The translations under genes and the position numbers were made by a program. Source: Chitinophaga sp. (GTDB lineage Bacteria > Bacteroidota > Bacteroidia > Chitinophagales > Chitinophagaceae). Taken from it: DNA of 64,000 bases. The stretch covers positions 483,859 through 547,858 of the forward strand of contig NZ_JAGHZS010000002.1 of the NCBI RefSeq assembly GCF_017745275.1, in the 5' to 3' direction. The notes under the pieces were generated by a model. The model was given only the letters and a program-made list of their open reading frames with translations. It was not told the DNA's origin and did not search any database. Shown here piece by piece: positions 8,676 to 18,182 of this stretch (positions are counted from its first letter, which is position 1; every line of letters begins with the position of its first letter).

Positions 8676-9394
8676 AATGTATTATTATAGATGATGAACC
8701 ATTAGCAAGAGAAGCCATAGAGATGTTGATCGACCAGACTGATGACCTGGATTTAATTGGTTCATTCAGTAGCCCGGAAACGGTTACCGGTTTTATGGAA
8801 AGCAATGCTGTTGATTTAATCTTTCTGGATATACAAATGCCGGGGTTTAACGGAATTGAATTTGCCCGCACCATTCCGAAAGAAACATTTGTGATTTTTA
8901 CCACTGCCTATGCTGAATTTGCTACCGACAGCTACGAGGTGGATGCAATTGATTACCTGATAAAGCCTGTAAAGCTGGTACGCTTTCAGAAAGCGGTTGA
9001 AAAAGCACATACTTACGCCAGGTTATTCAAGGCAGATTACGCGAATAATAATATTGAACAGGTAGCAGACGACTATTTCTTTGTGAAAGCAGACCGGAGA
9101 ATTTTTAAGGTCTATTTCAACAACATCCTTTTCATTCAGGGGTTAAAAGATTACGTGGTGATGCACAGCGATAATCAGAAGGTCATTACGGCAATGAATA
9201 TCAAAACTATTTACGACCAGTTACCGAAGGATATGTTTGTGAGAGTAAGTAAATCCTATATCATCAATGTGAAGCATATCGATTCTGTGGATAACAACAC
9301 CGTATATATAGGTACCAACGAGATCCCTATCGGAAGTATTTACAGGGATTTCTTTTTTAATGAATTTGTAACAAAAAAGATCATGGGCAGGTAA
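8672..9394 (+). CDS. LytTR-family response regulator
   Basis: 240 aa from the ATG at 8672, chosen because it gives the canonical receiver start (MKCIIIDDEPLAREA) and overlaps the kinase stop by ATGA; an upstream in-frame ATG at 8648 would add eight residues inside the kinase gene. The receiver domain has phospho-acceptor Asp53 (LIFLDIQMPG) and the conserved Lys in YLIKPVK. A LytTR DNA-binding domain fills about residues 135-240. Known LytTR proteins bind pairs of about 9-bp direct repeats, and such a pair lies upstream of the operon. Confidence 0.92.
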   Translation: MKCIIIDDEPLAREAIEMLIDQTDDLDLIGSFSSPETVTGFMESNAVDLIFLDIQMPGFNGIEFARTIPKETFVIFTTAYAEFATDSYEVDAIDYLIKPVKLVRFQKAVEKAHTYARLFKADYANNNIEQVADDYFFVKADRRIFKVYFNNILFIQGLKDYVVMHSDNQKVITAMNIKTIYDQLPKDMFVRVSKSYIINVKHIDSVDNNTVYIGTNEIPIGSIYRDFFFNEFVTKKIMGR

Positions 9395-9480
9395 TCTCCC
9401 CGCGAAATTATAAGTGATAGCCCCAAAAAGTCGCGTAATTTCAGCGAAATTTCTTTTTATTAAAATCAAATTTTTATTTT

Positions 9481-9557
9481 TAACCCGGCAGGCTCACTGG
9501 CAAGCTACCATTTGTGGTAATGTAGCCGGTTAGCAGGCGTGCCAGCTTGCGGGATTA
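9481..9557. repeat. Imperfect long inverted repeat / structured element
   Basis: Outer arms TAACCCGGCAGGCT (9481-9494) and AGCTTGCGGGATTA (9544-9557) are imperfectly complementary. A second pairing, GCAAGCT (9500-9506) with AGCTTGC (9544-9550), competes with it. Inside, GCTA-c-CATT pairs with AATGTAGC (9504-9526) around a 6-nt loop. It may be the terminator of the LytTR operon or a remnant of a small repeat element. Confidence 0.4.
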
Positions 9558-9601
9558 AATGAGCATGTAGCGTGGTGAAAGGTACCAGCAATTTCCTTTG
9601 G

Positions 9602-9630
9602 TTTGACAATTAGTATTAAATTTATCCTTG
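9602..9630 (+). promoter_or_regulatory. Candidate promoter of the sigma/FecR/SusCD/Gld/MutS cassette
   Basis: TTTG at 9602-9605, a 17-bp spacer, then TATCCTTG at 9623-9630 (one mismatch to TAnnTTTG). This fits the Bacteroidota housekeeping promoter pattern and lies 40 bp upstream of the sigma-factor ATG at 9671. Confidence 0.4.
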
Positions 9631-9670
9631 CTTCAGAGGAGGTGCCATCTGAACAATATTGCGCTGCATC

Positions 9671-10249
9671 ATGACGGAACAGGAATCAATCAAAAAGCTT
9701 GCCCTCAGTGATAAAGAGGCGTTTACGGCCATTTACCTGGAGTACCATGGAGGCATCTATAATTACCTGCTCAAGTTTACCAAGAACCCGGTATTGACGG
9801 AAGACCTGGTGCATGATGTATTTCTAAAGCTATGGGAAGCCAGGAAACAGTTGGACATCAAGGTGTCTTTCTCCGCTTATTTATATAGGATCGCCCGGAA
9901 TGTTGCGTTAACGCAGTTAAATCGTATTGCCTTGTTTGAAACCATCCGGGAGGAGGTAATGCATCGGGTTTCGCTTGGTATTAATGACCAGGCCCTGATG
10001 AATGAGATAGAGGCAAAACAGTATGAAGAACTGCTCCGGCAAGCCATTGACCAGTTGCCCGCCCAGCGCAGGGAAGCTTTTATCCTGTGCCGGCAGCAGG
10101 GAAAAAGTTATGAGGAAGCTGCCTCTTTGATGAACATTTCCCGTAATACGTTCAAGCAACATTTGTCCCTGGCCGTAAAATCTATTAAAGAGTACCTGCT
10201 GGAGCACGGCAATATTTCATTGCTGATACTGCTGGTATCCCTGAAATAA
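9671..10249 (+). CDS. ECF RNA polymerase sigma factor, FecI-like (unit 1)
   Basis: 192 aa from the ATG at 9671 (MTEQESIKKLALSDKEAF); a TTG four codons upstream is possible but less likely. Sigma-70 region 2 spans about 20-85 (EDLVHDVFLKLWEARKQ), and region 4 about 118-175 (LPAQRREAFILCRQQGKSYE and a helix-turn-helix SRNTFKQHLSLAVKSIK). The protein ends in a hydrophobic tail (ISLLILLVSLK), as do the other two ECF factors of this window. In this class the sigma is held by the FecR next to it and released when the STN-bearing SusC binds ligand. Confidence 0.92.
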   Translation: MTEQESIKKLALSDKEAFTAIYLEYHGGIYNYLLKFTKNPVLTEDLVHDVFLKLWEARKQLDIKVSFSAYLYRIARNVALTQLNRIALFETIREEVMHRVSLGINDQALMNEIEAKQYEELLRQAIDQLPAQRREAFILCRQQGKSYEEAASLMNISRNTFKQHLSLAVKSIKEYLLEHGNISLLILLVSLK

Positions 10250-10301
10250 ATTTTTTTTTGGTCGCATCCACCCTTTTCTTTTACTCATTAGTCTTACTAG
10301 T

Positions 10302-11477
10302 ATGGAGCCAATTAGATCTTCCCTGGCAGACCTGTTGCAAAGGTACCTTGACGGCACAATTACCACGCCGGAGAGTGAAATGCTTTTTGCGGCGCTGCGG
10401 GAGAACAGGATGGAGGAGGATGCCGGACTGGAAGCTGTATTACATGAAAATTATGATGCGGCGTTTGCCCAAAAGCCGGTGCTGACGGCGGATATGAGCC
10501 GCCAGATACTGGATCGTCTGTTGCTATCTATTAACCATACTATAGAAGACGAAACTCGCCCTGTGCCGTTGTTGCGTCGCTTATGGTTCCGTTATGCCGC
10601 TGCAGCAGTGATGATAGCCGCTCTGGGGCTCACCTGGGTGTTGCTGACGGATCGTAAGCCCCGGCCACAGGCAGCCAGATTGGTGACGGAAATGGGTAAG
10701 GCCACAGGTGGTAACCATGCGGTGTTGAAGCTGGCTGGTGGCCAGGAAATACTGCTCGACAGCGCCCATGGCAATATCCGTAATGCCGGCTTTAAGGCCA
10801 GCAATGACAGTGGCCTGCTGCATTATGAAAATAATGCCACGGCCGTGGAATACCATACTTTGTCTACCCCGCGAGGCGGGCAGTATAAGCTGCAGTTGCC
10901 GGATGGTACAGATGTATGGCTGAACGCGGCATCCAGTATTACTTATCCTACTGCATTCAGAGAGAAAGACCGTAATGTGAGGATTACCGGGGAGGTATAT
11001 TTTGAAGTAGCAGACCAGGAGCAACCTTTTAAGGTAAACATCAACGATCATCTCCGGGTGGAAGTGCTGGGTACCCGGTTTAACGTAAACGCCTATACGG
11101 ATGAAAGCAGTATCCGCACTACCTTGCTGGAAGGCCGCGTGAGAATGGCCTATGACCAGCAAACAATGATACTGCGGCCCGGGCAGCAGGTGAGGATCGC
11201 GAACGGAAAGATGAACGTAGCAGACTACCCGGACCCTGACATGACCATTGCATGGAAGAATGGCTCTTTCAGATTCGAGCGCACCCGCCTGGATGAAGTA
11301 TTGCGCCAAATGGCCAGGTGGTATGATGTAGACGTTGTGTATGAAAAACAAGTACCGGATATTGTATTTACGGGAGAAATCAAAAGAGAATTGAATTTAT
11401 CGCAAGCGCTGATAATATTGGAAAAGATGGGGGTTCATTTCAGGATAACAGGAAAACAACTGATTGTCATGCCATAA
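10302..11477 (+). CDS. FecR-type anti-sigma factor / signal transducer (unit 1)
   Basis: 391 aa. A cytoplasmic N-terminal sigma-binding part is followed by one membrane helix (about 96-116). Then come the periplasmic FecR domain (LSTPRGGQYKLQLPDGTDVW, then LNAASSITYPTAF) and a C-terminal DUF4974-like domain (LDEVLRQMARWYDVDVVYE to the end). It carries the signal from the STN domain of the SusC at 11607 to the sigma factor at 9671. The 52-bp gap to the sigma gene and the same orientation indicate one operon. Confidence 0.92.
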   Translation: MEPIRSSLADLLQRYLDGTITTPESEMLFAALRENRMEEDAGLEAVLHENYDAAFAQKPVLTADMSRQILDRLLLSINHTIEDETRPVPLLRRLWFRYAAAAVMIAALGLTWVLLTDRKPRPQAARLVTEMGKATGGNHAVLKLAGGQEILLDSAHGNIRNAGFKASNDSGLLHYENNATAVEYHTLSTPRGGQYKLQLPDGTDVWLNAASSITYPTAFREKDRNVRITGEVYFEVADQEQPFKVNINDHLRVEVLGTRFNVNAYTDESSIRTTLLEGRVRMAYDQQTMILRPGQQVRIANGKMNVADYPDPDMTIAWKNGSFRFERTRLDEVLRQMARWYDVDVVYEKQVPDIVFTGEIKRELNLSQALIILEKMGVHFRITGKQLIVMP

Positions 11478-11606
11478 TTAGCTCAGTCAACAAGTTCACC
11501 ATATTTAAAACAAAGCAGTGGTAACACTGAGTGGCGGAGCTTTGCGCCTGTCGGAGCAATATGTAATTATTTAAGTCAACCAATTCAATAATCAACCAAA
11601 AGTATT

Positions 11607-14600
11607 ATGCCATTATGTAATCAAAAGTGGCCAACCGTTAAAAGAAAATTGCGTCCGCAACTGGTGGCACTTTTCTTTATTGCAATCGCGTTGATTGCGC
11701 CGCGGAAGGCAATATCCCAGACTATTACCTATAGCAGTAAAAAGGTAACGCTTCAGCAGTTGTTTACAGAAGTTAAGAAGCAGACCAATTATGCGGTGAT
11801 ATTTAATCCCGACAAAGTAGATATAACCGCCACGGTAGCAATCAATGCAAAGAATCTGCCACTGGAGGCGTTTATGAGGGCGGCGTTGGCAAAGCTACCT
11901 CTCGCTTACACCATTGTAGGAACCACTATTGTTGTTTTCTACAAAACGAATGATACCTCTGAATTAGACCTGCCGTTGATGGATGTGCCCGGGGTTGTTT
12001 ATGATGGGAAGACCATGCAGGGTATCCCCGGTGTCAGCATTATAACCAATACATCCGGCGCTGGTACACAGTCGAATGAAAAAGGAGAATTCGTACTGAA
12101 GAAAGTAAAGATGGGTGATATGATCAGTTTCTCCAGTATTGGTTATGAGAAGCAAACATTATCCGTAGGGCCTGCCGGGAGTTCTATGACGGTAAGAATG
12201 AACGTTGCTACCAGTGTGCTGGACCAGGCGGTGGTACAGGCATATGGGGTTACCAGCAAGCGGTTATCTACCGGAAATATCAGCAAGGTAACAGGAGAGG
12301 AAATTGCCATGCAGCCGGTAATGAATCCATTATTGGCATTACAGGGAAGAGTACCCGGTATGGTGATAACGCCTACCACCGGTTATGCCAGCTCGCCTGT
12401 AAAAGTTCAGATCAGGGGAAGAAGTTCTATCAACCCCAATGTGCTCTCTGAACCGCTGTACGTGGTGGATGGTGTACCGCTCAATATTTTAAATATCTCC
12501 GGTTACGCCGTGGGGGAATATGGTGATGTGTCGCCGGGCCTTGATCAGTCACAGACCTTTAATCCTGCGCAGGGACAGAGCCCTTTGTTCACCATGAATC
12601 CACAGGATATAGAGAGCATAGAAGTACTGAAAGACGGTGGTGCCACTGCTATTTACGGTTCCCGCGGTGCTAATGGCGTAATATTGATCACCACTAAAAA
12701 AGGGAAACCCGGAGAAACCCGTTTTGACCTGGGCGCAAGCCAGGGAGCTACGGCCGTTACCCGTTTCTGGCCTATGCTGAATACACAGGAGTATTTGCAG
12801 ATGCGGCGGGAAGCCTTTGCCAACGATGGTATTACTCCAACAGCAGTCAACGCACCAGATCTGATGGTATGGGATACTACCCGCTATACCAACTGGCAAA
12901 AGGAGGGACTGAAAGGAGGGAAGATGACCAACGTGAATGCTACTTTATCGGGAGGAACAGGCAGCACCTCTTTTCGCCTCAGCGCAGGTTACATGCGCCA
13001 GACGGATATACTTACCTATGCCGGAAGTAATCAACGGTTATCCACCACACTGAATTTGAACCACCGCAGCAAAAACCAGAAGCTGTCCCTAAGTATGACT
13101 GCCGAGTATTCCTATATTCCTCTCGACATGGTTTTAATGCCGCAGTTTACCACGCTGGAACCCAACGCCCCGGCCGTTTTTGATAGCAGGGGAAATCTCA
13201 ATTATGCAGACTGGAATGCCGCTGGTATGGGAGGTAGTTATCCCTTTAGTAGTCTCTTAAATCCTTTCAGCAGCAAAACCAATAGCCTGAATAGCAGTCT
13301 GCGGATTAGTTACCAGTTGCTAAAGGATCTTACATTCATCACTTCTGTTGGCTACGCTAATTCACAATTCAACAGCTTATTCCTGCAAACCATTGCGGGC
13401 CAGAACCCCGTCAATACCAACATTACAGGAGCCAGTATGTCGGGAGGTACCAGCACTAATAACTGGATTGTTGAGCCGCAGTTGAGTTACAACCGTTACA
13501 TCGGTAAGCTGAAGTTGTCTGTGCTGGCAGGTGGTACCATGAACAGGACGGTTACGGAAGGTTCCAGCCTGTTTGGTGCAGGATTTAAAGACGATGCCCT
13601 GCTTCGCAGTATATATGGGGCCTCATTTGTAATGGCAGGTCAGAATTATGGGCAGTACAAATATGCAGCGTTATTTGGTCGCGTTAACCTGAACTGGGAA
13701 GATAAATATGTATTGGAATTGACCGGTAGAAGAGATGGGTCCTCCCGTTTTGCGCCTGGTAGCCAGTTTGGGAATTTTGGTTCTGTTGCCGGTACCTGGA
13801 TCGCTTCTGAAGAAAAATGGATGAAGGATATATTGCCGGGCTGGTTCAGCTTTGTAAAATTCAGGGGCAGCTATGCGTTGACCGGTAGCGATAACGTGGG
13901 AGATTACCAATATCTTTCTCAATGGGCGAGCTATTCGCCAGTCGGTGCCACACTGTTCAATTACAATGGTATTAAACCGCTGGTGCCTTTACACCATGAA
14001 AACCAGTTGTATCACTGGCAGCTCGAAAAAAAACTGGAAGTAGCCGCTGCATTGGGGTTCCTGGACAACAGGATCAATCTCGGTTTATCCTGGTATCGTA
14101 ATCGCCGCAATAATCAACTCATGTCTGTAGATGTTGCGGCATTCACGGGCTTTAATAAAGTGGTGGCCAACTGGCCAGCCAACGTGGAGAATGCCGGCCT
14201 GGAAGCAGACCTGAGTGCAAGGATCGTGAGTACAGCGAAGTTTTCCTGGACAGTTAACTTTAATATCTCTCATAACGTCAACAAATTACTGGCATACCCC
14301 GAATTTGAGGCATCTCCATTTTATTCACAATACAAACTGGGGGAATCACTTGATATGAAATATCTCCTGCATTACCAGGGAGTGGACCCTCAAACCGGAC
14401 AATACAGTTATGCTGATCATAACCACGACGGCTCCATTAGTGCCAACACCGCTCTTTCTCCCGGAACCGGCAACGATGATCGCTATATTGGAATAAATAC
14501 CGCTCCAAAATTTACAGGTGGAATAGGTAACTCCCTGAACTATAAAAACTGGATGCTGTATTTTTTCTTTGATTTTAAGAATCAGATGGGCCTCAGCAAT

Positions 14601-14975
14601 CTTGTGGTCAACGGCACACCAGGTGGCATGAATAATATTTCACCGGAGGTGTACAACAACCGCTGGCGCCACCCTGGTGATAATGCCCGTTATGCGAGGC
14701 TTTCTACCACGAGCACTATCAGTGATATCAACTTTAATAATTCTGATGCGAAATATTCGGATGCTTCTTTCCTGAGATGCAATAACGTCAGTTTGGGGTA
14801 TGTCCTGCCTGAAAAGCTGCTTAAAAAAGCCAGCGTGAAAGGAGCAAGTGTTCGGATGAGCATGCAAAATTTCTTTGTGCTGACAGTCTTTAAGGGAATG
14901 GATCCGGATATGCAGACATTCGGAACATTGCCGCCTGCCAAAGCGCTTACCTGCTCTCTTTACTTTAACTTTTAA
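11607..14975 (+). CDS. SusC/RagA-family TonB-linked outer-membrane protein with STN domain (unit 1)
   Basis: 1122 aa. Signal segment about 1-38 (ending AISQ). STN (secretin/TonB short N-terminal) signalling domain about 42-115. CarboxypepD_reg-like domain about 125-200. Plug about 210-350 with the usual SusC landmarks VQIRGRSSINPN, LYVVDGVPL, IESIEVLKDGGATAIYGSRG and GVILITTKKG. The 22-strand barrel runs to a terminal Phe (CSLYFNF). It imports an unknown ligand with the SusD at 14987, and its STN domain should signal to the FecR at 10302. Length is normal for the family and the frame is intact. Confidence 0.93.
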   Translation: MPLCNQKWPTVKRKLRPQLVALFFIAIALIAPRKAISQTITYSSKKVTLQQLFTEVKKQTNYAVIFNPDKVDITATVAINAKNLPLEAFMRAALAKLPLAYTIVGTTIVVFYKTNDTSELDLPLMDVPGVVYDGKTMQGIPGVSIITNTSGAGTQSNEKGEFVLKKVKMGDMISFSSIGYEKQTLSVGPAGSSMTVRMNVATSVLDQAVVQAYGVTSKRLSTGNISKVTGEEIAMQPVMNPLLALQGRVPGMVITPTTGYASSPVKVQIRGRSSINPNVLSEPLYVVDGVPLNILNISGYAVGEYGDVSPGLDQSQTFNPAQGQSPLFTMNPQDIESIEVLKDGGATAIYGSRGANGVILITTKKGKPGETRFDLGASQGATAVTRFWPMLNTQEYLQMRREAFANDGITPTAVNAPDLMVWDTTRYTNWQKEGLKGGKMTNVNATLSGGTGSTSFRLSAGYMRQTDILTYAGSNQRLSTTLNLNHRSKNQKLSLSMTAEYSYIPLDMVLMPQFTTLEPNAPAVFDSRGNLNYADWNAAGMGGSYPFSSLLNPFSSKTNSLNSSLRISYQLLKDLTFITSVGYANSQFNSLFLQTIAGQNPVNTNITGASMSGGTSTNNWIVEPQLSYNRYIGKLKLSVLAGGTMNRTVTEGSSLFGAGFKDDALLRSIYGASFVMAGQNYGQYKYAALFGRVNLNWEDKYVLELTGRRDGSSRFAPGSQFGNFGSVAGTWIASEEKWMKDILPGWFSFVKFRGSYALTGSDNVGDYQYLSQWASYSPVGATLFNYNGIKPLVPLHHENQLYHWQLEKKLEVAAALGFLDNRINLGLSWYRNRRNNQLMSVDVAAFTGFNKVVANWPANVENAGLEADLSARIVSTAKFSWTVNFNISHNVNKLLAYPEFEASPFYSQYKLGESLDMKYLLHYQGVDPQTGQYSYADHNHDGSISANTALSPGTGNDDRYIGINTAPKFTGGIGNSLNYKNWMLYFFFDFKNQMGLSNLVVNGTPGGMNNISPEVYNNRWRHPGDNARYARLSTTSTISDINFNNSDAKYSDASFLRCNNVSLGYVLPEKLLKKASVKGASVRMSMQNFFVLTVFKGMDPDMQTFGTLPPAKALTCSLYFNF

Positions 14976-14986
14976 CTGCCACGGTC

Positions 14987-16429
14987 ATGTATATACGTTT
15001 TGTGTTTATTTTTTCAGTAGTACTTTGTTTATGTGGGTCCTGCAGCAAACTGGTGGAAATAGATCCTCCCCGCAATACCATTACCACCGGGCAGGTATTC
15101 AGTACAGATGCCCAGGCTACTGCTGCCATGGCAGGTGTGTATATCAATATGCTGAACTATGGTGCACTGGGCAGTGGCAGAATTACCATGTTCGCGGGCT
15201 TGTCTGCTGATGAACTGCTGGCATATGGTGGGGTAAATGCTTCCTATTATCCCTTTAACGCCAACCGCCTGTTGTTGCAGCATGCCCCCTCCGATCAGTG
15301 GACCAGCGCTTATCAATCAGTTTATGATGCAAATGCCATCATGGAAGGAATTGCAGGATCCACTTCCGGCAAGCTGCATGATGATGTAAAGAAAGGGTTG
15401 ACAGGCGAAGCAAAATTTGTGAGGGCATTCAGTTATTTTTATCTCACCAATCTTTTTGGTGATGTACCACTTGTACTCACGGTGGATTTCAACAAAACAA
15501 AAAATCTCCCCAACGCTCCGCAGGAACAGGTATACAAGCAGATCATCCAGGACCTCCAGGAGGCGGTAGCCCTATTACCGGAAGATTATTCCGCCAGCAA
15601 TGGCGGGGTACGCGTACGCCCCAACAAGTGGGCTGCTACCTTACTCCTGGCCAGGGCATTGCTTTATACAGGCAATTATAAAAACGCTGCAGCACAGGCT
15701 ACCACAGTAATCAATCAAACATCATTGTACAACCTGGAGAGTAATTTAAACAATGTATTTTCCACCAGTAGCAGGGAAGCCATCTGGCAACTGCAACAGG
15801 ATGTGACGAATAACATAACCTATAATGCCACCTTCGAAGGCTGTATCTTCCAGCCGGTGCCAGTGCATACAGGACAGCCGTATCATTATTTGTCACCCGA
15901 ACTGCTCAGCGCTTTTGAATCAGGCGACCATCGGCGAAAGGATTGGGTGGACAGCACCGATAACTCCATTGTTCCCGGAGGCGCCGGCAACTACCACTAC
16001 CCGTCTAAATACAAAATAGGAAATGCCAACGCCGACCGCTCCGGAATGGGCGTAGCAACAGAGTACTATACTATGTTGCGTCTTGCTGAAGCCTACCTGA
16101 TCCGCGCAGAGGCATCTGCGCACGACGCTGGTATCAGCGCTGCGATTACGGATCTCAATATCATCCGTAAAAGGGCAGGGCTGACGGATCTGCCAACGAA
16201 TTTAAACCAGTCGCAGGTGCTGGCCGCTGTGGCCAAAGAACGGCAGACAGAGTTTTTCTGTGAGTGGGGGCACCGTTGGTTGGATCTTAAACGAACCGGC
16301 AAGGCAACGCAGGTATTGTCTGCTATTCCACTGAAACGCCCCTGGCAGGGCGACTTCCAGTTGCTGTATCCCATTCCCCAGTCGGAGATACAGAAGGATC
16401 CTTATCTGAAACAAAACCAGGGCTATTAA
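14987..16429 (+). CDS. RagB/SusD family surface lipoprotein (unit 1)
   Basis: 480 aa. Lipobox Cys at residue 19 (CLCGSC), then the SusD start KLVEIDPPRNTITTGQVFST and TPR-like helices. The SusD C-terminal signature is present: RLAEAYLIRAEASA, NIIRKRAGLTDLP, ERQTEFFCEWGHRWLDLKRT and the end LLYPIPQSEIQKDPYLKQNQGY in two parts. It caps the SusC barrel and binds ligand at the surface. It starts 11 bp after SusC. Confidence 0.93.
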   Translation: MYIRFVFIFSVVLCLCGSCSKLVEIDPPRNTITTGQVFSTDAQATAAMAGVYINMLNYGALGSGRITMFAGLSADELLAYGGVNASYYPFNANRLLLQHAPSDQWTSAYQSVYDANAIMEGIAGSTSGKLHDDVKKGLTGEAKFVRAFSYFYLTNLFGDVPLVLTVDFNKTKNLPNAPQEQVYKQIIQDLQEAVALLPEDYSASNGGVRVRPNKWAATLLLARALLYTGNYKNAAAQATTVINQTSLYNLESNLNNVFSTSSREAIWQLQQDVTNNITYNATFEGCIFQPVPVHTGQPYHYLSPELLSAFESGDHRRKDWVDSTDNSIVPGGAGNYHYPSKYKIGNANADRSGMGVATEYYTMLRLAEAYLIRAEASAHDAGISAAITDLNIIRKRAGLTDLPTNLNQSQVLAAVAKERQTEFFCEWGHRWLDLKRTGKATQVLSAIPLKRPWQGDFQLLYPIPQSEIQKDPYLKQNQGY

Positions 16430-16439
16430 AAAAAAAGTG

Positions 16440-17219
16440 ATGCCAAAAATAACACTCAAACTTTCCGTCGTTGCCTGGTATGTAATGTGCCGTGGTTTGC
16501 TGCCGCTGCTCATTTGCGGCTGCCTGTTTTCCTGTTCGAAGGAAAAAAATCCACCTGGCACTTCTTCGCTGACCATTGTTAATGCAATAGCAGGCAGCGA
16601 CATGTTGGTAGCTAATTTTAGTGGTACCGTTCCACTCAACACCTACTTGTATGCCAACAGGTTGCCTTACAATTTTTTCTCGGTGCTGAGTAACCAGTTT
16701 TCTGCCTATAGCGGCCAACAACCACTGGCTATTTACGCATATCCTGATACGCTGGAAAAAAGTACGCCGCTTTTCAATATGTCGCTGCATCTGCCGGTAG
16801 GATCTATTCATAGCCTGTTCCTGACAGGAACTATGCAACATCCGGATACCATGCTGGTAACAGATCTTTTGCCTGTTTATTTGCCGGAAGATAGCGTAAC
16901 AGGTATCCGCTTCGTGAACCTTTCACCAGGCAGCGCACCTGTTAGTATCAACATACAGGGACAAACAGGCAGTGTGGAAGTAAGTAATCTGCCTTATAAG
17001 GGAATCACCGGGTTTAAGCGATATGCAGCAAAGACGACATCGCCGGATTATGTATTTGAATTCCGGGATGCTGGCAGCGGTGCGTTGATCGCCTCTTACC
17101 AGGCAACAGGCATCAGTAATCCAGGTACCTTGACGCCTAACAACTGGCGTAACCGTAACGTTACACTGGCGTTGCTGGGCAATCAGACGTTGTCCGTGTT
17201 ATTGATCAATAACTATTAA
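16440..17219 (+). CDS. DUF4397-like surface lipoprotein
   Basis: 259 aa from the ATG at 16440 (a GTG one codon earlier is also open). Lipoprotein signal with Cys at residue 32 (CLFSC), then repeated Ig-like segments of the DUF4397 type: SLTIVNAIAGSDMLVANFSG and later VTGIRFVNLSPGSAPVSINI. Proteins of this kind commonly follow SusCD pairs as accessory surface lipoproteins. It lies 10 bp after SusD and 18 bp before the ABC ATPase, so it links the SusCD and transporter parts of the operon. Ligand unknown. Confidence 0.65.
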   Translation: MPKITLKLSVVAWYVMCRGLLPLLICGCLFSCSKEKNPPGTSSLTIVNAIAGSDMLVANFSGTVPLNTYLYANRLPYNFFSVLSNQFSAYSGQQPLAIYAYPDTLEKSTPLFNMSLHLPVGSIHSLFLTGTMQHPDTMLVTDLLPVYLPEDSVTGIRFVNLSPGSAPVSINIQGQTGSVEVSNLPYKGITGFKRYAAKTTSPDYVFEFRDAGSGALIASYQATGISNPGTLTPNNWRNRNVTLALLGNQTLSVLLINNY

Positions 17220-17237
17220 AACAATCATCAATTTAGT

Positions 17238-18164
17238 ATGAGTGCGATTATAAGAACCGAGCAACTTTCACATAAGTATAGCAGCTCCTGGGCTATACGG
17301 GATATTAACCTGGAGATAAGCCAGAAGGGCATTGTGGGCCTGCTTGGCTCCAATGGCGCCGGGAAATCCACCACCATGAGTATCATTTGCGGTGTACTCA
17401 ATCAAACAGAGGGGAAGGTGTTGATCAATGGGGTGGATATCAGGGAAGAACCCGAACTGGCTAAAAAAGAAATTGGCTTTTTGCCGCAAACACCGCCCTT
17501 ATATACAGATCTCACGATAGATGAATATCTCACTTACAGCGCGCAACTGCGGTTAATAGAAAAGCATAAGATAAAGGCAGCGGTGGAAGAGGCCAAGGAA
17601 CGATGTGGCATTGCACATTTTAGCTCACGCCTGATCCGTAACCTCTCGGGTGGCTACCGGCAGCGGGTAGGCATCGCCCAGGCCATTATTCACAAGCCCC
17701 GGCTGGTAGTGATGGACGAACCTACCAACGGATTGGATCCCAACCAACTGATAGAAGCAAGAAAACTGATCCGGGAAATTGCAGAAGACCATACCGTACT
17801 TTTCTCTTCACATATTTTGTCAGAAGTACACCTGCTCTGCAAAGAAGTGATCATGATTGAAGCGGGACGGATTGTATTTTCCGATACCATGGATGCCTTC
17901 AATAACTATGTACAACCGCATAGTATGTTGATCCGCCTGGAAAATTTTCCGCCGCTAACAGAACTGATGAAAGTGCAGGGCGTAACCAGGGTGGAATACC
18001 TGGCAGACAAACAAGCCCGCATTTATTTTGATGGCAACCAGGAGGTGGCTGAAAATATGGTGGCCGCCAGTATTTCACATGGATGGAGGCTCCGTGAGAT
18101 CAGCTTTGACAAAGGCCTGCCTGACGACATCTTCAAACAATTATCCGCACAATCCCTTTCTTAA
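17238..18164 (+). CDS. GldA-like ABC transporter ATP-binding protein
   Basis: 308 aa, one ABC ATPase domain (about 1-225) with Walker A GSNGAGKSTT near residues 38-47, signature LSGGYRQRVGIAQ, Walker B LVVMDEPTNGLDP and H-loop SSHILSE, followed by an accessory C-terminal region of about 80 residues. The arrangement and the fused GldF-GldG partner next door match the GldA subunit of the Gld/Nos-type ABC transporter. In gliding flavobacteria GldA-GldFG is needed for motility, but many Bacteroidota carry Gld-type transporters outside gliding loci. Here it sits inside a SusCD operon. Confidence 0.85.
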   Translation: MSAIIRTEQLSHKYSSSWAIRDINLEISQKGIVGLLGSNGAGKSTTMSIICGVLNQTEGKVLINGVDIREEPELAKKEIGFLPQTPPLYTDLTIDEYLTYSAQLRLIEKHKIKAAVEEAKERCGIAHFSSRLIRNLSGGYRQRVGIAQAIIHKPRLVVMDEPTNGLDPNQLIEARKLIREIAEDHTVLFSSHILSEVHLLCKEVIMIEAGRIVFSDTMDAFNNYVQPHSMLIRLENFPPLTELMKVQGVTRVEYLADKQARIYFDGNQEVAENMVAASISHGWRLREISFDKGLPDDIFKQLSAQSLS

Positions 18165-18182
18165 AAAAATTAACAGATAAAG

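Noticed and set aside
10581..11351. 256-codon open frame on the minus strand inside the unit 1 fecR gene
   Set aside because: Antisense shadow of a well-conserved FecR protein; no signal, domain or codon pattern of its own.
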